Notes under the pieces: model-generated | Told to the model about the DNA's origin: nothing | What the model saw: the letters and a program-made list of their open reading frames with translations, nothing else | Databases searched by the model: none | Program-made: the position numbers and the translations under genes | Shown: in pieces, positions 17,747 through 27,610 of the stretch | How positions within the stretch are numbered: position 1 is the first letter of the stretch | Layout: every line of letters begins with the position of its first letter | Assembly: GCA_964646205.1 (NCBI GenBank) | Contig: CAZYAZ010000009.1 | Location: 43,577-107,576, forward strand | Reading direction: 5' to 3' | Source of the DNA: UBA8437 sp964646205 | GTDB lineage: Bacteria > Planctomycetota > Planctomycetia > Planctomycetales > Planctomycetaceae | Length of the DNA: 64,000 nucleotides

Positions 17747-17774
17747 CTCGGTCTGGCACCCCGGCTGCCGTCGA

Positions 17775-19199
17775 CTAGAAGTTCCACATCGGACGCTCGG
17801 GGCCGGTCGAGTGAACCGTCTCGACATACAAGCCGGTCTGCTCGGCCGGCGGACGCCCGGAATGCTCGCCACGGTCCATGATCCGGTAAACCAGCAAGTT
17901 GTGCCAATGGCCATCGGCCAGGCGAACCACCGCGGCATTGGGATGATCCATGAACCAGGGCTTCCCGCTGGGGGCACGGCCGAATTGGCCAAGAGCATCA
18001 CGAGCCAGCACCGGATCGAGCACGCCGGTGCGTTGATCGTTCAGGGGCCACAGCACCAGTCGATCCCGTTCGCGGCCCAGGGGATTGGACACCAGGTACG
18101 GCGAGCCGTCGGCGGCCCGGTTGATCGACACCGGTGCCTGGCCCTTGGTTTCGGGAACCTCGAGGACCCGCTTCCACTCCGCTCCGTCGACCGATCGCCA
18201 GACCCGCAACACGTGCTCGTCATAGGCCTCGTAGGCAAACCGGGCCGAGAAAAGCAGCGAACCGTCGATGTCCCGAATCAGCGTCGGCTCGATTGGCACA
18301 AGCCGCACCTGAACCCCGTAGACCACCTGTGGCTTCGATGTCTTGGCGTCAGCGATCACCGGATGGAACTCGATCGGTCGCCAACGCCCGTCCTGGCATC
18401 GCCACCGCGACATGCCGACGGTGTGTGGCTTGGCAAACCACACTCGCGTGTCTCCGGTCGTGGCCGCCACCGCCATCAACAGGTCATCCCCATCGGGAAT
18501 CCCCATCCGCAGACTGGGGCAGTAGATCTTCCATTTCGTTCCGGCCACCCGGAGCGGATTGGCCTCGGTGAACGTTTCCACGCCGGTCACCGACAACTGC
18601 TTGCCGTCAAATGCCAGGTGCTGGACCTCGGTTGTCCGTACCATGCCCCGGGTCTTCTCGCGCTTGTCGTAGTACCCGTTGCCCTTCATCGGAAAGTCCA
18701 GGGCCTCGCACAACCCGACACCTGTCCCGGCAAAAGGATGCGGGCTGCCATCGGGACGCCTGGCACCAAGGGGAACAAAACCCCCTTTCACGCCGTGCTT
18801 GAGCACGATCCTCGGCTGACCGGTAATCCGGTCGGCGTATTTTGTCGTCCGCGTCACCGGCACCGGTTTGGCCCGAGCGATCTTCGCGGCATCGTCAAAG
18901 ATCACGGCGTCCATGCCGGCTTCGAAATCCCCCACCGGAAACCCCTCGGTCCGCAAGTTGCAGAGTAACCCGGCCTGGGTGGGCCCGGCCTGGAACAGGT
19001 ACCCGGTGCCATACCGAAACCCATCGCCGTCGGGAGGCACGGCCAGATCGGCCCGGTCCCGGCTGACCCCGGTAATCCCTCGTCGTCGATCGGTATTCAT
19101 GGATCCAGCACGAGCCGGGTGCGAGAGAACCGCGGCCCCCGCTGCGCCGACCAGGCCACCAAGAATCTCGCGTCTGGACACTTTTTTCGTCACGCCCAT
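17775..19199 (-). CDS. Tat-exported sialidase-like/glycosidase-like propeller protein
   Basis: A 474-residue protein with a Tat signal (KKVSRREILGGLVGAAGAA, residues about 4-22). The body has repeated beta-strand blocks such as HVLRVWRSVDGAEWKRVLEVPET, SPYLVSNPLGRERDRLVLWPLND and a C-terminal WHNLLVYRIMDRGE, reminiscent of exo-alpha-sialidase-like propellers (SxDGxxW resembles an Asp-box). I do not see a complete Arg triad that would confirm a sialidase. I chose ATG 19199 (MGVTKKVSRRE) because GGAG lies at the right distance upstream (TTGGAGAA-ATG), while the longer frame to 19250 adds 17 unsupported residues. If it is a glycosidase it acts outside the cytoplasm. Linking it to the sugar-acid aldolase at 3875 is tempting but unproven. 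Confidence 0.65.
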   Translation of the reverse strand: MGVTKKVSRREILGGLVGAAGAAVLSHPARAGSMNTDRRRGITGVSRDRADLAVPPDGDGFRYGTGYLFQAGPTQAGLLCNLRTEGFPVGDFEAGMDAVIFDDAAKIARAKPVPVTRTTKYADRITGQPRIVLKHGVKGGFVPLGARRPDGSPHPFAGTGVGLCEALDFPMKGNGYYDKREKTRGMVRTTEVQHLAFDGKQLSVTGVETFTEANPLRVAGTKWKIYCPSLRMGIPDGDDLLMAVAATTGDTRVWFAKPHTVGMSRWRCQDGRWRPIEFHPVIADAKTSKPQVVYGVQVRLVPIEPTLIRDIDGSLLFSARFAYEAYDEHVLRVWRSVDGAEWKRVLEVPETKGQAPVSINRAADGSPYLVSNPLGRERDRLVLWPLNDQRTGVLDPVLARDALGQFGRAPSGKPWFMDHPNAAVVRLADGHWHNLLVYRIMDRGEHSGRPPAEQTGLYVETVHSTGPERPMWNF

Positions 19200-19266
19200 T
19201 TCTCCAACACCGTTGATGTGAATCTCAACTGGCCCCATCCGTGACCGCATCGACCGACTCCACCGC

Positions 19267-19366
19267 NNNNNNNNNNNNNNNNNNNNNNNNNNNNNNNNNN
19301 NNNNNNNNNNNNNNNNNNNNNNNNNNNNNNNNNNNNNNNNNNNNNNNNNNNNNNNNNNNNNNNNNN
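19267..19366. other. Assembly gap (100 N)
   Basis: Exactly 100 N, the usual placeholder for a scaffold gap of unknown length. The two flanks share no obvious end overlap, unlike the gap at 40968. The gap hides the start of the DUF1592 gene and the divergent promoter region between it and the sialidase-like gene. Confidence 0.95.
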
Positions 19367-21978
19367 CAACGGCATCGGCCGCCGAAACGGTTCGGGTCAG
19401 CAGCGGTCTGCAGGTGCTCTACACCTTCGACGCCGGACAGGGGAACCAGGTTCAGGACCGCTCGATGATCGGTCCCCCTCTGAACCTGACCATCGAAAAG
19501 CCTTCAGCAGTTCGCTGGCAGACCGACGGCCTGGTCATTCGAGCCGCGACCCGGATCACGTCATCGGGACCAGCCACCAGGCTGATCGATGCTCTCAAGC
19601 AAACACGGGCGGTCACGCTCGAGGCATGGATCCAACCGGCCAACGATCGCCAGGAGGGTCCCGCTCGGATCGTCTCCATTTCGGCCAGCCCCAGCCTCCG
19701 CAATATCACCCTCGGCCAGGACTCTCGCACATTCGACGCCCGACTGCGAACCTCCTCAACCACCACCAACGGCATGCCCTCGATCACCACGCGGCCCGGG
19801 ACAGCCAGCACGGCCCGGGCCCACGTCGTCTACACCCGCGACCCCTCGGGCACCGCCCGAATCTACATCGACGGAAAACCCGCCGCCTCAAAACGGATCG
19901 TCGGCCACCTGAGCAACTGGGACAGCCGATTTCGGTTGTTGTTGGGCAACGAGGGATCCGGTGACCGTCCCTGGCTGGGCAAGATCCACCTGGTGGCCAT
20001 CTACAGCCGGGCACTTTCAGCCAAGGAGGTGCAACAGAATCACCGGGCCGGGGCCACGGCTGGTTACCAGCCGTCCCGGGAACTGGTCATGCACAGACGC
20101 CAGCGGTTCTTCGAAACACGGATCGCCCCGCTGTTGGCCAGGCACTGCATCGATTGCCACGACTCGATCGCGATCAGGGGCGGACTTGACCTGTCGCGAA
20201 AGGCCTCGGCCATGAAAGGCGGCAAGTCCGGCCGGGTAATCATCGCGGGCCGATCGGCCGAGAGCCAACTCTTCAAACGCGTGGCTGCCAACGAAATGCC
20301 CAAGCAGGGCAAGCCGCTGACCGACGCCGACAAGACACTGCTCGCACGATGGATCGACGAGGGAGCCAACTGGTCGGGCGGCCTGGTCGACCCGGCGGTC
20401 TACGCGCGGGACATTCGCGGCATCTGGATCCAGCGTTTGACGGTCGACGAGTACATCGAAACCGTGCGCAGTGCCGTGGGTGTCGACATCGCGCGGGAAG
20501 CTCGCAAGCTGCTGCCCCGTGACGTCCGCGCCGATGGATTCAGCAACACCGCCTACAACCTCAGCGTCGATCTCAAGCATGTCCAGGCCTACGCGAAATT
20601 GGCCGAGATCATCGTGGGCCGACTGAACGTACTGAATTTCACGGCCCGCTTCTCGAAGAGCCGCAAGCTCTCGACCGACGCCACCATGAGGAAACTGGTC
20701 GAAACGATGGGCAAGTGGCTGTTCCGCGGTCCACTCGAGGAACGCGAGATCACCAACTACAGCGGAATCGCCACGACGGTGGCCAGCACGGGTGGAGATT
20801 TCCGGGAAGCGGCCAGCTACATCATCGAAGCCATGTTGCAGTCGCCGCGGTTCATCTACCGCATCGAACATCAACGCGGCGATGGCTCGAGCTGGCCGGT
20901 CAACGACCACGAACTGGCGACCCGGATGAGCTACATCATCTGGGGGGCGCCCCCGGATCGCCAGTTGATGAAAGCCGCCGACGAGGGCCGTTTGGGCGAC
21001 CGCAAGCGAGTCATCGCCGAAGCCACCCGGATGCTGACAGACCCCCGCGCCATCACCCAGTCGTTCCGCTTCCTCAGCGAGTGGCTGGATCTCGACCGGC
21101 TCGCCAACCTCAAGCCCAACCCGGATCGCTTCGGTGACTTCAGTCCCGAACTGGCTTCAGACATGAGGCAAGAAACCCTGGCATTCTTCAACGAAGTTGC
21201 CTGGAAACAGAAACGTCCGCTCTCGGAACTGCTCAACGCACAGTTCACCTACGCCACCCCCCGACTGGCTCGCCACTATGGCCTGAAACCCCGCGGCCCC
21301 GGCCTGCGACGCTACGATCTCAACTCGGTCTCCTCCCGTGGTGGCCTGTTGACCCAGGGCAGTGTCCTCTCCATCGGTGGCGACGACGCCTCGATGGTCA
21401 CCCGTGGCCTGTTCGTTCTTCAGGATTTCCTCCGTGGCCGAATCAAGGCCCCACCACCGGGTGTCGACACCACCCCCGTCCCACTCAAACCCGGACTCTC
21501 GCAACGGGTCGTTTCCGAGAAGCGGCTCGCCAACGTCGCCTGTGCCGGGTGCCACAGGCGATTTGAACCGATCGCCTTTGGACTCGAAAAATTTGACGGG
21601 CTGGGCGGGTTCCGGCAAATCGACGAGCACGGGAACCGGCTGCGTGAGAATGGCACGATCCTGTTCCCCGGCGACTCAAAACCCCGGACCTTCCAGTCAT
21701 CGGCCGACTTGATGAACCTGCTGGCCAACAGCGAGCGGGTCCGTGAGACGATCACCTGGAAGCTGGCCCAGTTTGCCGTCGGCCGTCCGTTGGATGCCAC
21801 CGACGCAGCGACCATCCGTTCAATGCACCAGGTCGCCTGGCAGGCCGGTGGCACCTGGGTCGACCTGGTCACCGCCCTGGTCTCCAGTGATCTGGTTATG
21901 ATGACCCGGACACAATCCGATTCTGCGAATGAACCAGCCGCCGCCACCGGAAGGCCCTCACCCCCCAACACGAAATGA
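19367..21978 (+). CDS. LamG - cytochrome c - DUF1592/DUF1588/DUF1585 protein, 5' end missing in gap
   Basis: The open frame continues upstream of the first internal start to the gap edge, reading ...TASAAETVRVSSGLQVLYTFDAG. The AxA pattern looks like the end of a signal peptide, so only the first 20-40 residues are probably lost. Domains in order: a concanavalin-like LamG fold (about the first 210 residues), a planctomycete cytochrome c segment with HCIDCHD (CxxCH heme site), then the DUF1587, DUF1595, DUF1592, DUF1588 and DUF1585 blocks, with family sequences such as MLQSPRFIYRIE, RGLFVLQDFLRG, CAGCHRRFEPIAFGLEKFD (a second CxxCH) and a C-terminal VTALVSSDLVMM. It is a secreted, probably heme-binding protein of unknown reaction. 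Its stop overlaps or adjoins the start of the DUF1552 partner, the usual gene pair. Confidence 0.88.
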
Positions 21979-22028
21979 CGTATCGATCATCCGGAGCACA
22001 CCGGGACGATATCGGACAAGGCCAGTTC

Positions 22029-23468
22029 ATGCCGACAACTCGGATCAATCGACGCACGATGCTGCGGGGAGCCGGAACTGCGACTGTCGCATTCCCGCTG
22101 CTGGAGGAGATGATCGCAACACCTGCCCAGGCCGCTCCAGGGGGCACCCCCCCGGTACGAGCCTTCAACGTCTTCTTCGGACTGGGAATCCCGGCACCGC
22201 TGCAAACCGAGGGCTTCGACGGTGTGCTCGAACCGCTCGAGCCACTCTCCAGCAAGCTGTTGATCATGCGGAACGTCGACCAGTTGCGGTGCGACGAGAA
22301 GGGCATCAATGCCCACTACGACGGAGCGACCGGGGCCTTCACGGCCGAGCCACCAAGCGGCGAAGCCCGGGCCGGTGGAGGATCCATCGAACAGATGGTC
22401 CGCCAGGGCCTCTACCCCAAGGGACTCCCCAAGAGCGTGGTGCCCACCCTGGTCGGCGGGACGTTTTTCCGACGTAGCCGTGTCGGCCGCTACATACACA
22501 GCTTCAACCCCGATGGCACCGTCGCGGCCACGATGCAGGAAAAACCTCGCGATCTCTTCGAACGGGTTTTCGGCGCAATCACCGTCGCCGGCACCGGTGC
22601 CGACGCCCGGCGTCAAAGGCTCAAACGCAGCATTCTCGATTCGGTCGTCGCGGACTACCGCTTTTACACCGGCAAACGATCACCACTGGGAGCCCGATCT
22701 CGAAGCCGGGTCGCCGACCACCTCGATCGCATCCGCGAGTACGAGCAGCGGGCGTTCGCCATGCGGCACAAGAAGAAAGGCCCCAAGCCGGTCGGTCCCT
22801 CACTGCCCCGGCGATCGATCATCCCCCATGGCGGCCCCGCAGACCCCGGTGGCCAGGGTATCGACATCACGCTGGATGAACTCTCCACCGAATGGCGGTT
22901 GATGGCCGATCTGTACGCCCTGGCTATCCAGACCGATCGGGTCCGTTTCGGCTCGCTGACCTTCCTGGCCGCCGGAGAACGTATCCGGCTGACCGGCCAG
23001 TACAAGTACCGCAACCGAAAGATCTGGGACTTCGACGATGCCGGCCAGCAACGAGCTGGCGGTGACCAGGGCTGCAGCCACGAGTGGTGGCACAAGTTCA
23101 ACGAGAAAAAAGAGAACGCGGCCCTGAGAGCACACGCCCACATGAAGATGCGAGAAGTGGCCTACTTCCTCGGACGACTCGACGACAGCGAGTCCCGGGA
23201 CATCAACGGCCGGACGATTCTCGACAACTCTCTGATCACCATCTCGACCGAGTCGGGCGACGGCCGCCACAACGATGTCAAACGAGAACTCTCTGGCGTG
23301 TTCCACGCCATCACCGGAGCCAACGGCCGGTTCAAAACCGGACAGGTCATGGATGTGAAGGCCGAGGGCCTGGACGTCTACAACACGATACTCGCCGGGA
23401 TGGGTGTCACCGCCCGCCTGGGACCTGAGAACCGGCCACTGCAGGCCGTCGAGAAGATCCGCGCCTAG
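22029..23468 (+). CDS. DUF1552 domain protein, Tat-exported
   Basis: A 479-residue DUF1552 protein, the standard downstream partner of DUF1592 proteins. The N-terminus MPTTRINRRTMLRGAGTATVA is a clean twin-arginine signal. An in-frame ATG at 21975 overlaps the previous stop as ATGA and would add 18 residues; I prefer 22029 because it puts the Tat motif at the normal distance from the start, but coupling through ATGA is possible. Family blocks: FFGLGIPAPLQTEGFDGVLEPLEPL, NAHYDGATGAFTAEPP, RIREYEQRAFAM, HEWWHK and STESGDGRHND. DUF1552 is distantly related to DUF1501 and its function is unknown. The 155 bases after it lead to the VIT/vWA gene. Confidence 0.87.
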   Translation: MPTTRINRRTMLRGAGTATVAFPLLEEMIATPAQAAPGGTPPVRAFNVFFGLGIPAPLQTEGFDGVLEPLEPLSSKLLIMRNVDQLRCDEKGINAHYDGATGAFTAEPPSGEARAGGGSIEQMVRQGLYPKGLPKSVVPTLVGGTFFRRSRVGRYIHSFNPDGTVAATMQEKPRDLFERVFGAITVAGTGADARRQRLKRSILDSVVADYRFYTGKRSPLGARSRSRVADHLDRIREYEQRAFAMRHKKKGPKPVGPSLPRRSIIPHGGPADPGGQGIDITLDELSTEWRLMADLYALAIQTDRVRFGSLTFLAAGERIRLTGQYKYRNRKIWDFDDAGQQRAGGDQGCSHEWWHKFNEKKENAALRAHAHMKMREVAYFLGRLDDSESRDINGRTILDNSLITISTESGDGRHNDVKRELSGVFHAITGANGRFKTGQVMDVKAEGLDVYNTILAGMGVTARLGPENRPLQAVEKIRA

Positions 23469-23623
23469 ACCGTCACCCGTGGACGTCGTCAGGTCGCCGC
23501 GATCGATCTTTTTGGAGAATCTGTCCGCAGTTGGGGAACTCCCCAACCCATCGCCTCGTCGAACAAGCACGGCGAGTCCATACGACCGAACCGATTCAGA
23601 ATCAGAAGCACGGAGACTTATCC

Positions 23624-25912
23624 ATGCGACGGAATCTTGGCGGAATGGTGTTGGGGATCCTGGTGGTGACGGCGCTGGGGACCGTGCCCCAATCTGCCGT
23701 GGCGCAAGTGATTGTCGTCGATGGCCCTGTGATCGTACGGCCCGGCCCACGACCGATCCCCTCCCAGTACCGCATCCACTCGGTCGACGTCAACGCGACT
23801 GTCAATGACCAGATCGCACAGGTCCAACTCGCCCAGACATTTCAAAACACCGGGTCCCGGACGCTCGAGGCCCGGTTGCTGTTTCCACTCCCCGAGGATG
23901 CGGCGATCGACCGACTGACGCTGGTCGTCGATGGCAAGGAACTGCCCGGGCGGCTGTTGAAGAAAGCCGAAGCGAGGCGAATCTACGAGTCGATCGTGCG
24001 ACGTCGCCAGGACCCGGCACTGCTGGAATACATGGGCCAGGGGCTGTTCCAGACACGCGTCTTTCCGATCCCTCCGGGTGCCAAGCGACGTGTCGAGATC
24101 CGGTACTCGCAATTGCTCAAGAAAAACAACGGGCTGGTCGATCTCCACCTGCCCATCGGGACGCTCAAGCATTCGCATCGCCCCATCGACACGCTCAACA
24201 TCAACTTCCGCATCAACAGCACGCACCCCATCAAGACCGTCTTCAGTCCCTCGCACGCTATCGACATCAAGCGTCCTGACGACAACCACGCCAATGGCAA
24301 GTTGACACTCCGGCGGGTCGCCACACCCGATGACCTGCGGCTGTTTTATGGCACCAGGGACGGGTTGGTCGGCATGAACATGATCAGCTACCGCCCCGAC
24401 CCCAAGCTCGACGGGTACTTCATGTTGCTGGCCAGCCCCGAGGTGAAAGCTCGCAAGGCGCGGGCCGTCCCCAAGACAGTCGTTTTCGTCATCGACCGCT
24501 CGGGAAGTATGAATGGAAAAAAGATCCAACAGGCGCGTGAAGCACTGAAGTATCTCATCGGTCGACTCGGGCCCAGGGACACCTTCAACATCGTCGCCTA
24601 CGACACGCAGGTCGAGAGTTTCCGACCCGAACTGCAACGGGCTGACCAGAAGACACAGACGGCCGCGCTGGGATTCGCCGACGGACTCTTCGCCGGTGGC
24701 AGTACCAATATCGATGGGGCCCTGACGACCGCACTGGGCATGCTGGTCGACAAGAAGCGACCCAACTACGTCCTCTTCCTGACCGACGGGCTCCCGACAG
24801 TCGGTGAACGAAACGAATTGAAAATCGCTAACCACGCCAAGACGGCCAACAGGGTCGATGCCAGGTTGTACAGCTTCGGCGTCGGCTTCGATGTCAACAG
24901 CCGTCTGCTCGATCGACTGTCACGAGACCACCGGGGGCAGTCGGAGTACGTGCAGCCCAACGAGAATATCGAGGTGCAGGTCTCGAAACTCTACGACCGC
25001 ATCGGAGCGCCACTGCTGACCAACCTGGCCGTCGGCTTTGAATTCGACGAGGTCGCCAGGGCCGACGCACCCGCCTCGGTCAGCAGAACTTATCCGCGAG
25101 AACTCACCGACCTCTTCCGCGGTGAACAACTTGTCTGGATTGGCCGGTACCGAAGGTCCGGTCGTGTCAAGGTGACACTCCGCGGCAACAACGGTGACAA
25201 CCGCATGTCGTTTTCGGTTTCGACGACCCTCGTCGAGAAATCACCCGACCAGTCGACAGGCTTCGTGGCAAAACTGTGGGCACTGCGTCGCATCGGTGAG
25301 ATCATCGATGAACTGGACCTGAACGGAACCAACCAGGAACTCGTCGATGAGCTCGTGCGGCTCTCGATCGCCCACGGGGTGATGACCCCCTACACCTCAT
25401 TCCTGGCCGACGAGGACGTCGACCTCGCTTCGCGAGACAACCTCAACCGAGCACAGGGCAGCGTGGACCGCGAGTTGGCCAAGACCAACGGAGCGGCCGG
25501 TTTTGCCCAACGACGTATCAAGGGCAAACTCCGGCAGGCCACCAGTCTGACCACGGAATCATTCTTCTCAGGACCAATGCCCAAGGCCAGCAGCCAGGTC
25601 GCGGGTGGCTTCCAGTTCGGCGCGGCTGGAGGCGGCAGCCCGATGGGCAAAGGACAACCAGCCAGGACACGCCAGACGGTTCGCAATATTGGCCAGAAGT
25701 CGTTCTTCCGCAAGAAGACACTGTGGCGGGATTCGACGGTCACCACCGGGCAGGAAAAACGGGCCATCCGGATCACGCAGTACAGCAGGCAATACTTCGA
25801 CCTGGCCAACACCAGTGGCGGCACCCTGGCCAAGTATCTCGTCTTCAACGAACCAGTGCTGATCAATCTCGGCAAACAGACCTACCTGATCGAGCCCCCC
25901 AAGGGGCCTTAG
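23624..25912 (+). CDS. VIT and von Willebrand A domain protein, secreted
   Basis: A 762-residue protein with a signal peptide (residues 1-27, ending SAVAQ). It has a VIT domain (about 40-170, with NTGSRTLEARLLFPLPEDAA and RKAEARRIYES-like features), a vWA domain (about 280-460) with an intact MIDAS motif DRSGSMNG and a later TDGLPT, and a long C-terminal region. This order resembles the inter-alpha-trypsin-inhibitor heavy chain family. The segment HGVMTPYTSFLADED near 590-605 is typical of bacterial members. I chose ATG 23624 because GGAG precedes it at the right spacing (CGGAGACTTATCC-ATG); the upstream extension to 23531 is not protein-like. The role is metal-dependent protein adhesion at the cell surface or outside; the ligand is unknown. 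Confidence 0.87.
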   Translation: MRRNLGGMVLGILVVTALGTVPQSAVAQVIVVDGPVIVRPGPRPIPSQYRIHSVDVNATVNDQIAQVQLAQTFQNTGSRTLEARLLFPLPEDAAIDRLTLVVDGKELPGRLLKKAEARRIYESIVRRRQDPALLEYMGQGLFQTRVFPIPPGAKRRVEIRYSQLLKKNNGLVDLHLPIGTLKHSHRPIDTLNINFRINSTHPIKTVFSPSHAIDIKRPDDNHANGKLTLRRVATPDDLRLFYGTRDGLVGMNMISYRPDPKLDGYFMLLASPEVKARKARAVPKTVVFVIDRSGSMNGKKIQQAREALKYLIGRLGPRDTFNIVAYDTQVESFRPELQRADQKTQTAALGFADGLFAGGSTNIDGALTTALGMLVDKKRPNYVLFLTDGLPTVGERNELKIANHAKTANRVDARLYSFGVGFDVNSRLLDRLSRDHRGQSEYVQPNENIEVQVSKLYDRIGAPLLTNLAVGFEFDEVARADAPASVSRTYPRELTDLFRGEQLVWIGRYRRSGRVKVTLRGNNGDNRMSFSVSTTLVEKSPDQSTGFVAKLWALRRIGEIIDELDLNGTNQELVDELVRLSIAHGVMTPYTSFLADEDVDLASRDNLNRAQGSVDRELAKTNGAAGFAQRRIKGKLRQATSLTTESFFSGPMPKASSQVAGGFQFGAAGGGSPMGKGQPARTRQTVRNIGQKSFFRKKTLWRDSTVTTGQEKRAIRITQYSRQYFDLANTSGGTLAKYLVFNEPVLINLGKQTYLIEPPKGP

Positions 25913-25971
25913 GAAATGCTGTCATCCGTCTCGGCAGTCGCTGGAACACCGGGTAAGAAGACATCTCTGCG

Positions 25972-25996
25972 GGTCCGCCCGCCACGGTAGCGGACC
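25972..25996. terminator. Hairpin, possible terminator of the VIT/vWA gene
   Basis: A perfect 7-base stem GGTCCGC (25972-25978) with GCGGACC (25990-25996) and an 11-base loop, 60 bases after the VIT/vWA stop. There is no T-tract after it, so it is not a classical intrinsic terminator; it may support Rho-dependent termination or mRNA stability. Confidence 0.35.
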
Positions 25997-26004
25997 AGGG
26001 CATC

Positions 26005-26036
26005 AACGGTTGACCGTCATTGGCCGTTCAACCGTT
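26005..26036. promoter_or_regulatory. 9-base perfect inverted repeat, possible operator or hairpin upstream of RND operon
   Basis: AACGGTTGA (26005-26013) and TCAACCGTT (26028-26036) form a perfect dyad with 14 bases between. It could be a regulator binding site for the efflux operon about 210 bases downstream, or a second terminator-like hairpin after the VIT/vWA gene. There is no T-tract. No regulator gene lies nearby. Confidence 0.4.
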
Positions 26037-26248
26037 TCAACCTGCACAGAAGTCAATATTTCCCCGAATGACCCTGGTTGCCCATTCTCTCCATTATGGA
26101 ATTGGACCCCGGTCGCCCGGTGTTTCTACGATGAACTGGAGGCGGCGCCACAACGCGAACCATGGCATCGCCTTCGGTTTCGTCCCGCGGTCGGAGACTG
26201 CGGGCTGGCGGCCACGGATCGGTCCCTGTGTCCTATCTCACAACCCGT

Positions 26249-27610
26249 ATGCGCCGAACCTCGATCCTGCAGGCCATTGGCCCCCTGTTGATTATCGCCG
26301 CGGGTGTCACTGCATTCGTCTGGCTGAAGTCACTCCGCGCACCACCGGAAACGAAGCCGCCGATTTCCAAGCCGCCGCCGGTCCGCACGCTGGCTCTGGC
26401 GGCCCCCCGCCAGCAGTTCAGCATCCGCGTTGACGGACAGGTTGTACCTCGCCGCGAGGTGACTCTTTCTGCCGAGATCTCTGGTCGCGTTGTGGCCCGG
26501 CCCGACAACGTGAGAGCCGGACGACATGTCGCCAGGGGCACTCCACTTCTGCAACTCGATCCGGGTGACTACGAGTTGCAACTCCGGACAATCGACCTCC
26601 AGGTCACCGGAATCGATCTCGACCTCGAACGACTCACCACCGAAACCGCCGGGATCGAAGCACTGGTCAACATCGGCAGAAAAGACCTGGAATTGGCCAC
26701 CAACGAACTGAAGAGAATCGAGTCCCTGCTCGAAAAGAAAACGGCCACACCGGCCGACCGGGATCGTGTGAAACGCAGCCAGTTGTCTGCACGCAACGAA
26801 CTCAAAACACTTGAAAACCAGCAGGCGCTACTGCCGGTCCGTCGCCGGCAACTTCGCGCACAACGCCAGGGCCTGCTCGCGCAACAGGAGCAGGCTCAGA
26901 GAAACCTTCGACGGACCCGGATCACCGCTCCGTTCGACGGAATTCTGACTCATGCTCGAGTCGAGGTCGGCGACTTCGTCCGAACTGGTGACATCCTGAT
27001 GACGATTGAAGAAGCCGACGTTGTCGAAGTCGCGTGTCGGTTGCGACCAGATGACCTGCACTGGCTGAGAGACTCGTTGACTTCCAGTGACTCACCCCGT
27101 GACACGGGGACTCCCTTTGAAGTCCCCGAGACTCCCGCCACGGTGACCTACCGGGATGGCCACCAGGTCCACGAATGGGCTGGACACCTGGCACGGTTCG
27201 ATGGCCGGGGAATCGATCCGCACACCAGGACGATTCCCTGTCGGGTCGTTGTCAACCGGACCCACGTCCCCGGGGCCAGCAATGCCGTGATCGCACTCAT
27301 GCGGGGAACCTATGTGAGCGTCACACTGCCGATCTCCCCGAAGACCGCATTGATCGAGATCCCCAACGCGGCGGTCCGGCCAAACCGGCAGGTCTGGTCG
27401 GTGTCCGACAATCGCCTGGTGGTCCACGAAGTCGAAATCGCGCGTGTGCTCCCCGAATCGGTCCTGGTTCGCAGTGACCGCGTGTCGTTGATGCCCGGCG
27501 ACCACGTCGTCGTCTCGCCGTTGAAGATTGCCTACGACGGCATGCCGGTCCGTCTTCGTCCGGCCGAACTCCCCGACGACGCGGCCACACAACAGGACCC
27601 GTCACCATGA
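26249..27610 (+). CDS. RND efflux periplasmic adaptor (membrane fusion protein)
   Basis: A 453-residue HlyD/AcrA-type adaptor from ATG 26249 (MRRTSILQAIGPLLIIAAG), which begins directly on the membrane anchor or signal helix. An in-frame ATG at 26162 would add 29 residues. Order: N-terminal helix, beta-barrel/lipoyl half (VDGQVVPRREVTLSAEISGRV), a long coiled-coil hairpin (about 115-225, rich in Leu/Glu/Arg/Gln), the second lipoyl half (RITAPFDGILTHARVEVGDFV) and a beta-barrel. It links the inner-membrane pump to an outer-membrane channel. Its stop overlaps the start of the RND pump as ATGA, so translation is coupled. No outer-membrane channel gene is present in the window. Confidence 0.88.
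   Translation: MRRTSILQAIGPLLIIAAGVTAFVWLKSLRAPPETKPPISKPPPVRTLALAAPRQQFSIRVDGQVVPRREVTLSAEISGRVVARPDNVRAGRHVARGTPLLQLDPGDYELQLRTIDLQVTGIDLDLERLTTETAGIEALVNIGRKDLELATNELKRIESLLEKKTATPADRDRVKRSQLSARNELKTLENQQALLPVRRRQLRAQRQGLLAQQEQAQRNLRRTRITAPFDGILTHARVEVGDFVRTGDILMTIEEADVVEVACRLRPDDLHWLRDSLTSSDSPRDTGTPFEVPETPATVTYRDGHQVHEWAGHLARFDGRGIDPHTRTIPCRVVVNRTHVPGASNAVIALMRGTYVSVTLPISPKTALIEIPNAAVRPNRQVWSVSDNRLVVHEVEIARVLPESVLVRSDRVSLMPGDHVVVSPLKIAYDGMPVRLRPAELPDDAATQQDPSP

Larger units (their letters stand above)
25913..26248. other. Intergenic region before the RND operon, with two hairpins
   Basis: About 336 bases between the VIT/vWA gene and the RND adaptor. It holds two perfect inverted repeats (25972-25996 and 26005-26036, listed separately). 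If the adaptor starts at the alternative ATG 26162, the region shrinks to about 250 bases. I see no further gene or clear sigma-70 promoter. Confidence 0.5.

Noticed and set aside
19190..19468. Short frames running through the first N-gap on both strands
   Set aside because: The reading across N is an artefact of the placeholder length; the true DUF1592 frame is the one open from 19367.
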